Program-made: the position numbers and the translations under genes
Notes under the pieces: generated by a model
What the model saw: the letters and a program-made list of their open reading frames with translations, nothing else
What the model was told of the DNA's origin: nothing
Databases searched by the model: none
Assembly: GCF_013618625.1 (NCBI RefSeq)
Contig: NZ_JABRWO010000012.1
Coordinates: forward strand, 62,001 to 126,000
Direction of reading: 5' to 3'
Source of the DNA: Bremerella alba
GTDB taxonomy: Bacteria > Planctomycetota > Planctomycetia > Pirellulales > Pirellulaceae
Length of the DNA stretch: 64,000 bases
Part shown: piece by piece, positions 19,104-27,515 of the stretch
Layout of the letters: each line of letters starts with the position of its first letter
Position numbering within the stretch: position 1 is the first letter of the stretch

Positions 19104-20396
19104 ATGTTTCTATTTCTTCTGCTGATGATCGGAGCGAATCTGTTGATCGGATTCTGCGCCGCCGTACGCGTTCGTCAATTGATTCAAAATCAAACATCGA
19201 TCGTCAGTGTCGAGACCGCCGAGATTTTCCTCAACGAATTCGAGAACCATTCGGCTGCCGCCCCGATCAACAACGACTCCAAGCCCAAACTACCGCAGCC
19301 TGAACCCGAAGAAGTCATTCCTTACGAATACTTGTCGGTTCTTGAAGAAGAGGCAGTCGTCGCCAACGGCCTGGTCGAAGCGTCCGCTCAGGTCCTTCGT
19401 CTGGAAGTCGGCAAATATCGAGCTCGGCTCGTAGAAATAGAAAACAAGCTTCGCGAAACGTGGTATCAACCAACCGAAGATGCCCTTCACGAAATAGCCG
19501 AGCAGCTTGATGTCATTAATATCGACTGGCTCGAAAAACAAGCAGAAGCCTCTCAACATTTGGACAGCAGCCAGGAAGGGCTCGGGGCATATGCCGACAT
19601 TGGAACCCGTCTCTGCGACACCCTGTTCGAGCAAACAGCCCAGATCGAAACGACACTCAGCAATTTGCAACAGATCGATTTCCAAGACAACCTGAACGAT
19701 GTCTGTCGCAAGCTAGTATTGGAAATCGCTCGACTGATCGATCTCTGCCATGACCTGCGCGACAAGATGACTGAAACCATCGTGACAGTGCTCCGCGCAG
19801 AAAAACGTCTGGCCACGGTCGACAACGGAATGAAGATCGACTCGTTAACCGGATTGAACAACCGAACGGGAATTGAGTGCCAGCTGTTTCAGTGGTGGCG
19901 AGACGATATCCGTCGAGAACGCGCGCTAAGCGTTGCCGCCGTCGACATCGATGAGTTTCGCAAGTTCAACGAACGCCTGGGCACCGAGGTGGGCGACAAG
20001 ATTATCGCCTCGCTGGGAAAATACCTCGCCGACTGTATCCGGACGGAACGCGGCTTCGAGTATGCGATGCGTCTAGAGGGTCAGCGATTCCTGCTCTTCT
20101 TCGGCGATGTCGGCCCCCGTGGTGCCACCAGCGCCGTCGAACGTATCCGCCAGACAGTGGACGGGACAGTCTTTGAGTTCGATGGCGAAGAACTCGAACT
20201 TCATGTCAGCGCCGGGGTTACGGAAGCCAAGCAGGACGACACTGTCCCCAAGCTGTTCGCGAGAGCAATCACTGCTTTGAGGACGGCGAAAAAGAATGGG
20301 CGTAATCGCACATTCATCGACGAGGGCCAGGGGCCGCAGCCGATCGATCCGCCGACCTATAAGATTCGCGATAAGGTCATTATGATCGACAAGTAA
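19104..20396 (+). CDS. Membrane-anchored degenerate GGDEF-domain protein
   Basis: 430-residue protein. It has one N-terminal TM helix (residues 2-20), a long charged coiled-coil region (about 75-245), then a diguanylate-cyclase-like domain (about 245-415) with DSLTGLNNRTGIE and VDIDEFRKFNERLGTEVGD in the expected places. The signature GGDEF is E-G-Q-R-F at 325-329. The metal- and substrate-binding residues of the signature are therefore lost, and cyclase activity is unlikely. Such domains can instead bind GTP or c-di-GMP or pair with active partners. The fold assignment is firm; the role is inference. Confidence 0.8.
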   Translation: MFLFLLLMIGANLLIGFCAAVRVRQLIQNQTSIVSVETAEIFLNEFENHSAAAPINNDSKPKLPQPEPEEVIPYEYLSVLEEEAVVANGLVEASAQVLRLEVGKYRARLVEIENKLRETWYQPTEDALHEIAEQLDVINIDWLEKQAEASQHLDSSQEGLGAYADIGTRLCDTLFEQTAQIETTLSNLQQIDFQDNLNDVCRKLVLEIARLIDLCHDLRDKMTETIVTVLRAEKRLATVDNGMKIDSLTGLNNRTGIECQLFQWWRDDIRRERALSVAAVDIDEFRKFNERLGTEVGDKIIASLGKYLADCIRTERGFEYAMRLEGQRFLLFFGDVGPRGATSAVERIRQTVDGTVFEFDGEELELHVSAGVTEAKQDDTVPKLFARAITALRTAKKNGRNRTFIDEGQGPQPIDPPTYKIRDKVIMIDK

Positions 20397-20405
20397 GCCA
20401 TCTAG

Positions 20406-21287
20406 CTAAGCGGTCTTCTTTGCAATCAAGTAGCGATCGAGCTTTGCCAGATCTTTGCCGATCGAAATCCGCTCGTAAAACCCAGTCGCCTCGGCAATCT
20501 TGGTAACACGCTTGGCAACCATCGGGCTGAATTCCATCAGCAGCCATCCGCCGGGCTTCAGATAGTCGGTGGCCTCTTCCAAGATTCTTCGCAAGATGGC
20601 GGTGCCTTCTTCCTCGGCGAACAATGCATCATGCGGCTCGTGTGCGATGACATGCGCATCCATTAGAGGCCGTTCCGATTGAGCGATGTAGGGCGGATTG
20701 CTGACGATGACATCGAACAGGGCCCCGTCCGGTACCGCTGCGAACAGGTCGCCGGTGGCGAACTCGATCCGCTCATTCACGCCGTGTTTCTCAGCATTTT
20801 GCTTCGCGACGGCCAACGCTTTTTCACTGATGTCGGTCGCTAGCACGCTGGCCTTAGAAATTTGCTTGGCAATGGTAACAGCGATAATCCCGCTGCCGGT
20901 TCCGATATCGAGAATGCATACCGTTTCATCTTTTGATCTCCCTTTAAGAAGATCGAGCGTTTCGATCACCAAGTGCTCGGTCTCGGGGCGCGGAATGAGA
21001 ACATCCGGCGTGACCAGGAATTCCATCGAGTAGAACTCACTGGTTCCGAGCACGTAAGCTACCGGCTTACCAGTGGCTCGCTGTTTGACCAGTTCGCGAA
21101 ACTTAGCACGCTTTTCTTCGTCAACGACTTCCTCGAACCGGGCATAAAGCTGAATCTTGGGGCACCCTAACGAATGACCAAGCATCAACTGAGCTTCCAG
21201 CCGTGCCTCTTCGCTTCCCTTCGATTCCAGGTACTCCGTCGTCCAGTTCAAGAGACGGCCAATCGTCCATGGTTCGGCAGTCGACAT
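20406..21287 (-). CDS. prmC: Release factor glutamine N5-methyltransferase
   Basis: 293-residue SAM-dependent methyltransferase that methylates the Gln of the GGQ motif in release factors. An N-terminal helical substrate domain (about residues 1-90) is followed by the Rossmann domain. It has VLDIGTGSGIIAV-type motif I (about 124-137) and the catalytic NPPY at 197-200. It sits 56 bases after prfA, its substrate gene, in the common rpmE-prfA-prmC order. It is convergent with the GGDEF-like gene only nine bases away. Confidence 0.95.
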   Translation of the reverse strand: MSTAEPWTIGRLLNWTTEYLESKGSEEARLEAQLMLGHSLGCPKIQLYARFEEVVDEEKRAKFRELVKQRATGKPVAYVLGTSEFYSMEFLVTPDVLIPRPETEHLVIETLDLLKGRSKDETVCILDIGTGSGIIAVTIAKQISKASVLATDISEKALAVAKQNAEKHGVNERIEFATGDLFAAVPDGALFDVIVSNPPYIAQSERPLMDAHVIAHEPHDALFAEEEGTAILRRILEEATDYLKPGGWLLMEFSPMVAKRVTKIAEATGFYERISIGKDLAKLDRYLIAKKTA

Positions 21288-21343
21288 GCGGGTAAAATTC
21301 GCCTTGAAGGAAGGATTGGGACAAACGGCAAATCGCAGGCTTA

Positions 21344-22420
21344 TTAGTCGAGATCTCCCATCTCGCCGCGAAGCTGTTCGCGATCATGATCGATCAACGC
21401 GTCGATAACCTGCTGTACTTGGCCGGCCATGACCTGATCGAGCTTATACAACGTCAAATTGATACGATGATCGGTGATGCGATTTTCGGGGAAGTTATAA
21501 GTTCGGATACGCTGACTGCGGTCGCCAGACCCGACCAGGCTCTTTCGCTCGTCGGCACGCTCCTGGGCTTCTTTCGCACGTTGGCTGTCATACAGCTTGG
21601 TCTTCAACAAACGCAAAGCACGATCCAGATTCTTGTGCTGACTTCGTTCTTCACAGCACTGGACGATGACGCCCGTTTCCTGGTGAATCAAACGCACGGC
21701 CGATGCTGTCTTGTTGACGTGCTGCCCACCGGGACCACTACTGGCCGCATAACGTTCGACCGTGTAACTATCAGGGCTGAGATTGAACTCGACTTCTTCC
21801 GGTTCCGCCATCACCGCCACGGTAGCCGCCGAGGTGTGCACGCGACCTTTGGTTTCCGTTTCCGGAACGCGCTGCACACGGTGGCCGCCACTCTCGTATT
21901 GCATTTCGCGATAGACACCTTCGCCATGGACGGAAATAATCGCTTCCTTGAATCCGCCTAGTTCGGTCGGGCTAGATTCCATGATCTCGTACTTCCACTT
22001 CTTGGTTTCCGCGAAGCGTTTGTACATTTCATAGAGGTCACGGGCGAAAAGAGCCGCTTCATCACCACCGGCACCGCCACGAATTTCCAGCACAATTTTA
22101 TCACGATCAGCATCTTCGCCACCGATCGTCATGTCTAATAGATCGCGCCAGATCTTCTCTCGTTTCGCCTTGAGGTCTACGAGATCCGCTTCAGCCAATT
22201 CGGCCATCTCGACATCGTCTCCCTCCATCAGTTCTCGAGCATCTTCGATCTCGCTCACGATATCTTTGAACTGACGATAGCGTGTCGCCGTACGGGCCAA
22301 CGTGCCATGTTCGCGCGCAACGCTCGCCATCATCGACGAGTTCGACAAAACGTCTGGATCGCTCATCTGCTGTTCGAGAAACTCGAAGCGAGAAAGCTTT
22401 TCTTCCAAAATCTCGCGCAT
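21344..22420 (-). CDS. prfA: Peptide chain release factor 1
   Basis: 358-residue RF1, which ends translation at UAA and UAG. The GGQ motif ([12 protein letters not shown], residues 231-233) triggers peptidyl-tRNA hydrolysis. The codon-recognition loop [23 protein letters not shown] has PET at 186-188 in the RF1 P-x-T position, which separates it from RF2 (SPF). Length is normal and no programmed frameshift is seen. It is followed by prmC and preceded by rpmE, although a terminator at 22488-22525 separates it from rpmE. Confidence 0.97.
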   Translation of the reverse strand: MREILEEKLSRFEFLEQQMSDPDVLSNSSMMASVAREHGTLARTATRYRQFKDIVSEIEDARELMEGDDVEMAELAEADLVDLKAKREKIWRDLLDMTIGGEDADRDKIVLEIRGGAGGDEAALFARDLYEMYKRFAETKKWKYEIMESSPTELGGFKEAIISVHGEGVYREMQYESGGHRVQRVPETETKGRVHTSAATVAVMAEPEEVEFNLSPDSYTVERYAASSGPGGQHVNKTASAVRLIHQETGVIVQCCEERSQHKNLDRALRLLKTKLYDSQRAKEAQERADERKSLVGSGDRSQRIRTYNFPENRITDHRINLTLYKLDQVMAGQVQQVIDALIDHDREQLRGEMGDLD

Positions 22421-22487
22421 GAGAGGCTTTGTCCTGAGAGGTACCTGACCGGCTGATTAATAAGTCAGGTCGATTGCGGGATTCTAC

Positions 22488-22525
22488 GAAAACACGCGAG
22501 TCCCCAATGCCAGGAAACTCGCGTG
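22488..22525 (-). terminator. Intrinsic terminator after rpmE
   Basis: On the minus strand, CACGCGAGT / ACTCGCGTG forms a 9-bp stem with a 15-nt loop, followed by TTTT. It lies 26 bases after the rpmE stop and should insulate the ribosomal gene from prfA. Confidence 0.75.
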
Positions 22526-22550
22526 ATGATGACGGTTAAAATGGAAGAAG

Positions 22551-22781
22551 CTACTTCTTCTTTTTCTTCGACAGACTGGCGTAGTTGCCTGCGAACTTGT
22601 TCTTGAACTTCTCGATACGACCGCCCGCGTCAAGGAAGCGTTCCTTACCGGTGTAGAAAGGGTGGCACACGTTGCAAACGTCGACCACGATTTCCTTGCG
22701 GGTGCTTCGCGTGGTGAACGAATTGCCACAACCGCACTTCACGACTGTATCAATATATTTGGGGTGGATTTTTTCTCTCAT
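22551..22781 (-). CDS. rpmE: 50S ribosomal protein L31 (zinc-binding form)
   Basis: 76-residue ribosomal protein. Four cysteines, Cys16, Cys18, Cys36 and Cys39 (KCGCGN and [10 protein letters not shown]), mark the zinc-containing C+ type. The family core MREKIHPKY and [22 protein letters not shown] is intact and a Lys-rich tail follows. A near-consensus promoter ends about 70 bases upstream. Expression is probably high and separate from prfA because of the downstream terminator. Confidence 0.97.
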   Translation of the reverse strand: MREKIHPKYIDTVVKCGCGNSFTTRSTRKEIVVDVCNVCHPFYTGKERFLDAGGRIEKFKNKFAGNYASLSKKKKK

Positions 22782-22856
22782 GGACCTTCACTCCGTGACA
22801 AGTTCGCGGACTAGCCCTGCGCCGGTCCGTTCCCTTGAGATGCTGGGAAACCTACG

Positions 22857-22885
22857 ATTATAGAGTTCTGATGCCGAATCGGCAA
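22857..22885 (-). promoter_or_regulatory. Sigma-70-type promoter of rpmE with overlapping palindromes
   Basis: Minus-strand TTGCCG (22880-22885), a 17-base spacer, then a perfect TATAAT (22857-22862). Transcription would start near 22850, about 70 bases before the rpmE ATG. A 13-bp palindrome TGCCGA A TCGGCA (22872-22884) overlaps the -35 box. An 8-bp inverted repeat (CTACGATT at 22852-22859 / AATCGTAG at 22884-22891) brackets the promoter. Confidence 0.75.
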
Positions 22886-23022
22886 TCGTAGTTACCCCCC
22901 TCCCCTCGAGCTTACCGGCAGATAGCAATTCACAAGACATGGGATGTTACCAGAAGGTGACAATTCCGGTAGATTAAATAGTTTCACCCGTTAGGTTTAA
23001 GACAATTCAGGCCCAAGCACGC

Positions 23023-23733
23023 ATGGCGATCGACAAATCGGGAACCCGCGTTCGACAGATGTTCTCGGAAATTGCGGGCAACTATGACCGCATGAATCAT
23101 CTTTTGTCGATGAATATCGACAAATACTGGCGTTGGCGAACCGTTAAAATCGTCCCCCCTACTGGCGATAGCCCTATCTTGGACGTCTGCACAGGGACCG
23201 GCGACCTGGCCCTGGCGTACTACAAAGCAGCCGATGGTAAAGTTCAAGTCGAAGCCACAGACTTCTGCCCCGAAATGCTTGAGGTCGGCGAAGTTAAGAA
23301 GCAAAAACTCGGCATCAACGGTCAGGTTCGCTTTCAAGAGGCCGATACCCAGCAACTTCCCTTCGATGACGACACGTTTCAGATCGTCTCCGTCGCGTTT
23401 GGTCTCCGGAATGTTGCCGATACCGATCTGGGCCTGAAAGAGATGGCTCGCGTTTGCCGGCCCGGAGGTAAGATCGCGGTGCTCGAGTTCTCGCAACCCC
23501 GTTATCAGCCAATCCGCGGTCTCTACCAGTTCTACTTTAAGAACATTCTTCCCCGTGTCGGTCAGGCCTTGGCCAAGAACAAGCAAGATGCCTACAAGTA
23601 CTTGCCAGACAGTGTCGGCGAGTTCCCACATGGCGAAGCGTTAGCCGAGCGGATGCGAGCCGTTGGGCTGAAAGATGTCTACTTCAAGCCGTTTACTTTT
23701 GGCGTGGCAACATTATACGTGGGGACAAAATGA
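23023..23733 (+). CDS. menG: Demethylmenaquinone methyltransferase (UbiE/MenG)
   Basis: 236-residue SAM-dependent C-methyltransferase for the last step of menaquinone synthesis. Family motifs are intact: FSEIAGNYDRMNHLLSM at the start, LDVCTGTGDLAL as motif I, FDDDTFQIVSVAFGLRNVAD and RVCRPGGKIAVLEFSQP. Its stop overlaps the next start (ATGA at 23730), so it is coupled to the ubiX-like gene. With the following ubiA and mqnE homologues it makes a menaquinone cluster of the futalosine type. Confidence 0.95.
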   Translation: MAIDKSGTRVRQMFSEIAGNYDRMNHLLSMNIDKYWRWRTVKIVPPTGDSPILDVCTGTGDLALAYYKAADGKVQVEATDFCPEMLEVGEVKKQKLGINGQVRFQEADTQQLPFDDDTFQIVSVAFGLRNVADTDLGLKEMARVCRPGGKIAVLEFSQPRYQPIRGLYQFYFKNILPRVGQALAKNKQDAYKYLPDSVGEFPHGEALAERMRAVGLKDVYFKPFTFGVATLYVGTK

Positions 23734-24383
23734 GCCTGCCCGTAGTCGTGGCAATCACCGGAGCAAGCGGAGCCGTCTATGCAAAGCGGCTTTTGAACGT
23801 GCTGCACCACAGCGGCTACGATGTGCAACTCTCGATCAGCCCTTCCGGCAAGGTCGTATTTCAGCAGGAATTGGGCATCCGGCTGGAACTCGATAACTTC
23901 GATCCCGAAACGCTCGTTCCATTGACGATCGACGCCGACGATAAGCGATTACTCGAAACGGTCAAACTCAATCAAGCCACTACGCCAGGCGACTTTCAGT
24001 ACTACCACTACGCCGATTTCATGTCGCCCATGGCCAGTGGATCGGCTCGTTCGGCAGGCATGGTCGTGTGCCCTTGCTCCGGAGGCACCCTCGCTGGAAT
24101 TGTCAGTGGTACTTGCACCAATCTCATTCAACGGGCTGCCGAAGTCCATTTGAAAGAACGCCGTAAACTGATCCTTGTGCCACGTGAGACGCCCCTCTCC
24201 CTCGGTTACATCGACAACATGAAAAAAGCAACCGAGGCCGGTGCGGTCGTGATGCCGGCCATGCCAGGCTGGTATCACGGGGTGCGGTCGCTCGATGACC
24301 TGATCGACTTCATGGTTGCCCGCATTTTAGATCAGCTGGAAATTCCACACGCTTTAATGCAACGCTGGGGAGAAGATGCCTGA
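23730..24383 (+). CDS. UbiX-like flavin prenyltransferase (MqnM-type)
   Basis: 217-residue enzyme of the UbiX/Pad1 family, which attaches a prenyl group to FMN to make the cofactor for UbiD-type decarboxylases. The start VVVAITGASGAVYAKRLL is the FMN-binding loop; ASGSARSAGMVVCPCSGGTLAGI and LVPRETPLS are the other family motifs. In the futalosine pathway the matching protein (MqnM) works with a UbiD homologue (MqnL) on the naphthoate carboxyl group. Overlapping start and stop codons on both sides point to one transcript with menG and ubiA. No ubiD homologue is in this window. Confidence 0.9.
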   Translation: MSLPVVVAITGASGAVYAKRLLNVLHHSGYDVQLSISPSGKVVFQQELGIRLELDNFDPETLVPLTIDADDKRLLETVKLNQATTPGDFQYYHYADFMSPMASGSARSAGMVVCPCSGGTLAGIVSGTCTNLIQRAAEVHLKERRKLILVPRETPLSLGYIDNMKKATEAGAVVMPAMPGWYHGVRSLDDLIDFMVARILDQLEIPHALMQRWGEDA

Positions 24384-25284
24384 GCGACTTCGTCACATTT
24401 TGGAAATGATCCGCTTCAGCCATACGGTTTTTGCGATGCCGTTTGCCGTGCTGGCAACCCTCATGGCTTGGTGCCTACCGGCTCCTGAAGGGCAAACCGT
24501 ATCGCTTAGCTGGCAAGCAGGACTAGGAATTGTGCTGTGCATGGTTTTTGCCCGTAGCGCTGCAATGGCATTCAATCGGTTGGTGGATCGAAAAATCGAT
24601 GCCGGGAACCCACGAACCGCCACACGGCATTTACCCTCGGGCATACTTTCGGTGCAGAGTGTCGCCTTTTTCACCGTCGGTTGTAGCATCGGCTTTGTTG
24701 CCTCGACGCTCTTATTCTGGCCAAACTGGCTGCCGCTGGCATTGTCGGTGCCAGTCCTGGCATTTTTGTGCGGATACAGCTACACGAAACGTTTCACTTC
24801 TTTGGCCCACTATTGGCTTGGGGTTTCCCTGATGCTCGCCCCCATTTGTGCGTGGGTGGCGATTCGCGGAGAAGTAGTTCTGGCCCACCCGCCCGACATC
24901 CTGCCGGCATTGATGCTCGGATTAGGGGTCCTGTTCTGGGTCGCCGGGTTCGACATCATTTATGCCTGTCAAGATGCCGATTTCGACCGCGATACCAAGC
25001 TCCGCAGTGTGCCAGCTAAGTACGGTGTGCCAGGAGCTTTACGGATTGCTGCTGTCAGCCACTTGCTGGCCGTGCTGGCCTTCGCTGCCCTGCCCTTTAC
25101 GGCTGCGTCGCTTGGTATTATTTACTGGATCGGATTGGCCGCCGTTGCCGCTCTGCTGCTGTACGAACACGCTTTGGTCCGCCCCAATGACCTGTCGAAG
25201 GTCAATCTGGCGTTTTTCAATGTGAATACAGTCATTGGGCTTGGAGTCCTGGCGTTTACCAGCTTGGATCTCCTTTGGAACTGA
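24376..25284 (+). CDS. UbiA-family prenyltransferase (MqnP-type)
   Basis: 302-residue integral membrane enzyme with about eight TM helices. It transfers a polyprenyl chain to an aromatic acceptor, here most likely 1,4-dihydroxy-6-naphthoate. The two Asp-rich Mg-pyrophosphate motifs are visible: AFNRLVDRKIDAGNPRT (NRxxDxxxD) and CQDADFDRDTKLRSVPAKYG. It overlaps the ubiX-like gene by eight bases. Sequence alone would also fit 4-hydroxybenzoate prenyltransferase, but neighbouring mqnE argues for menaquinone. Confidence 0.9.
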   Translation: MPERLRHILEMIRFSHTVFAMPFAVLATLMAWCLPAPEGQTVSLSWQAGLGIVLCMVFARSAAMAFNRLVDRKIDAGNPRTATRHLPSGILSVQSVAFFTVGCSIGFVASTLLFWPNWLPLALSVPVLAFLCGYSYTKRFTSLAHYWLGVSLMLAPICAWVAIRGEVVLAHPPDILPALMLGLGVLFWVAGFDIIYACQDADFDRDTKLRSVPAKYGVPGALRIAAVSHLLAVLAFAALPFTAASLGIIYWIGLAAVAALLLYEHALVRPNDLSKVNLAFFNVNTVIGLGVLAFTSLDLLWN

Positions 25285-25399
25285 CCCACCTTGCAGCATG
25301 ACGGCCAAATCGCGACCATAAACGTTAATGATCGCACTGACAGTGCGGTTGCCACAGCATAAGAACATTCTTCCCTTTTATTCAGCCAAGCGACCTGGA

Positions 25400-26551
25400 A
25401 TGATTCGAGCAGACAAGATTTCGTTGGATACCATCGGTAAGAAGGTCGAAAACGGCGAACGCCTGAACCTGGACGAAGGGGTTTTCCTTTACCGGGACGA
25501 CGTTCCGCTAAATGAAGTCGCGGAGTTGGCCAACAAGGTTCGCGAGCGGAAGAATGGCAACTATGCGTACTTCAACATCAATACGCACCTGAACCCGACC
25601 AATGTCTGCGTCTACCGCTGCAACTTCTGTGCGTTCCGGGCCGATCTTCGCGACCCTCGCGGGTACCTGATGAGCGACGAGCAGATCCTCGCTCGCGGAC
25701 AGGAAGCGGTCGATAACGGTTGCACCGAAATGCACATCGTTGGCGGTCTGCACCATCAAAAGAAGTTCGACTGGTACGTCAACGTCGTGAAGATCCTGCA
25801 CGACACATTCCCTATGCTGCACCTCAAAGCGTGGACTGCGGTCGAGATCAACTGGTTCGAGTTCCTTACCAAGAAGTCGGTTCGAGAGATCTTGGAAATC
25901 CTACGTGACGCGGGCCTCGGCAGCATGCCAGGCGGTGGCGCTGAAATCTTCCACCGCGAAGTCCGCGACCAGATCTGCGAACACAAAGCCGACACCGGCA
26001 AATGGCACGAGATCCATCGCACAGCCCACGAACTGGGCATCAAGACGAACGCCACCATGCTGTATGGGCACATCGAGAACGCTTATCATCGAGTCGACCA
26101 CTTGATTCGCCTGCGAGAGACTCAAGACGTCAGCGGCGGCTTCCAAACGTTCATCCCGCTGGCCTTTCACCCAGACAACACCGAGTTGGCCGAACTGAGG
26201 AAGCTGAAGAAGCCATCGGTGATGATGGACCTGCGAACGATGGCCGTCTCGCGCTTGATGCTGGACAACTTTCCACACATCAAAGCGTACTGGATCATGC
26301 TCGGTATCGGCACGGCGCAAACAGCCCTGTCATACGGAGCCGACGACATCGACGGAACGGTACGTCACGAACTGATCTACCACGACGCCGGAGCCACCAC
26401 CCCGGAAGTCATGTCGGTGGAAGACATCCAGCGACTGATCGTCGAGGCCGGCCGAGAACCGGTCGAACGCGACACGGTCTACAACCGGGTGATTCGCGAT
26501 CCACAGAATCAGTCGGAATGGACAACCGGCGAGCCCGTGGAAGTAGGCTAA
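25400..26551 (+). CDS. mqnE: Aminofutalosine synthase (radical SAM)
   Basis: 383-residue radical-SAM enzyme that joins 3-[(1-carboxyvinyl)oxy]benzoate and SAM to give aminofutalosine, an early step of futalosine menaquinone synthesis. The 4Fe-4S motif is CVYRCNFC (Cys70, Cys74, Cys77), followed by AFRADLRDPRGY. Other conserved blocks are MHIVGGLHH, LKAWTAVEINWF, SMPGGGAEIFHREVRDQIC and FHPDNTEL. The ATG at 25400 gives the typical N-terminus; an ATG at 25328 would add 24 residues. The closely related MqnC differs in these blocks, so I favour MqnE. Confidence 0.92.
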   Translation: MIRADKISLDTIGKKVENGERLNLDEGVFLYRDDVPLNEVAELANKVRERKNGNYAYFNINTHLNPTNVCVYRCNFCAFRADLRDPRGYLMSDEQILARGQEAVDNGCTEMHIVGGLHHQKKFDWYVNVVKILHDTFPMLHLKAWTAVEINWFEFLTKKSVREILEILRDAGLGSMPGGGAEIFHREVRDQICEHKADTGKWHEIHRTAHELGIKTNATMLYGHIENAYHRVDHLIRLRETQDVSGGFQTFIPLAFHPDNTELAELRKLKKPSVMMDLRTMAVSRLMLDNFPHIKAYWIMLGIGTAQTALSYGADDIDGTVRHELIYHDAGATTPEVMSVEDIQRLIVEAGREPVERDTVYNRVIRDPQNQSEWTTGEPVEVG

Positions 26552-26629
26552 TTGGCAAGGACGGCTGAGGGGGACGCCTCCTCATGTCTTCGCAGCGAGC
26601 CACTTGATTGCACCAATGGAAACATGAGG

Positions 26630-26656
26630 CTAACTTGGTATTGGATATCAAGTTAG
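26630..26656. repeat. Inverted repeat between mqnE and a pseudopilin-like gene
   Basis: CTAACTTG / CAAGTTAG, 8-bp perfect arms with an 11-base spacer, 79 bases after mqnE and 22 bases before the next start. There is no T-run. It may be a weak terminator or a regulatory element. Confidence 0.35.
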
Positions 26657-26677
26657 TCTTACCCTACGGGCCTTGCC

Positions 26678-27445
26678 ATGGATGCGATCGTCGAAGTAAT
26701 TGGAGCCATATTCCAATTTTTCGTGTACGCATGCATCTACGTAGCGGATATCTGCATTCGTGCGGTCTGGTTTTCTATCGACAGTATTCGCTACGGTTAC
26801 AAAGGCGCACTCCAACGGAACGAACAGCGTCGCAAAGACGAGTTCACCCCTTTTGCGACACGAATCGGAGGTGCTGTCATCTTTTTTGGCACCGTTTTCA
26901 TTTCCCTATCCCTTCTGGCTTGGTGGCAAAGCCATCATCAGCAGAAGGTCGACCAAACCGAACGCCTCGTCGATCGCTTAGCTGAAAAGTATTACCAGCA
27001 AACGACCGAAGATGATCCCGTTTTCCAAAATGGTCCCCTCTCTGAGCAAGATGCCTGGGGACAACCGGTCCGTTTAGATACCGAGAAGTCCTTGATGGGC
27101 TGGTGGATTGTGGTCAGTTCTGACGGCCCCGATGGTCGACCTTCTACGAGCGATGATGTCGAAGCGATTCGTTCAAACTGGGCCAACCTGGAACAAGTGG
27201 GCGGTGAACTAGCCGAACGCGGATCGAACGCGATCAAGCAAAAACTCAAAGGGATGTTCTCGGGCGATGACAGTGATCAGCCGAAAGAGGCCGTCGTTCT
27301 ACTCGCCGAAGAAGGTGCACCCGCGGAAAATTTGCCAATGGACGACGAGTCAGTAGCGACGGAACCGAACCAGGCCAATGCAGAAGAGAAGAAAGGCTGG
27401 AAGCTACCCTCCATCAAATTCCGCTGGGGCAAGAAGGATGAGTAG
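26678..27445 (+). CDS. Two-TM protein with GspG-like C-terminal motif
   Basis: 255-residue membrane protein of unknown function. An N-terminal hydrophobic segment (residues 6-35) and a second TM helix (about 66-88) bracket a short basic loop. The external part contains SEQDAWGQPVRLDTE and WWIVVSSDGPDGRPSTSDDV (about 125-165). This is the D-x-W-G-x-P ... S-x-G-x-D-G-x-x-x-T-x-D-D pattern of the type II secretion major pseudopilin GspG. It has no prepilin peptidase site. An acidic linker and basic end follow. The calcium-site residues of GspG seem retained. Function is unknown. Confidence 0.65.
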   Translation: MDAIVEVIGAIFQFFVYACIYVADICIRAVWFSIDSIRYGYKGALQRNEQRRKDEFTPFATRIGGAVIFFGTVFISLSLLAWWQSHHQQKVDQTERLVDRLAEKYYQQTTEDDPVFQNGPLSEQDAWGQPVRLDTEKSLMGWWIVVSSDGPDGRPSTSDDVEAIRSNWANLEQVGGELAERGSNAIKQKLKGMFSGDDSDQPKEAVVLLAEEGAPAENLPMDDESVATEPNQANAEEKKGWKLPSIKFRWGKKDE

Positions 27446-27460
27446 CTCAAGATCTTGAGC
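27445..27460. repeat. 16-bp perfect palindrome at a gene end
   Basis: GCTCAAGATCTTGAGC begins at the last base of the stop codon of the gene ending at 27445. It lies between convergent genes. Without a loop or T-tract it is a weak terminator candidate at best. Confidence 0.3.
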
Positions 27461-27515
27461 CCATCACAATCATTGTCGCTGGATTGGACTACAGACGAGC
27501 CTAAAGGTAATACCG

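Noticed and set aside
22984-23631. 215-residue minus-strand frame opposite menG
   Set aside because: Antisense of a firm methyltransferase gene with no recognisable features.
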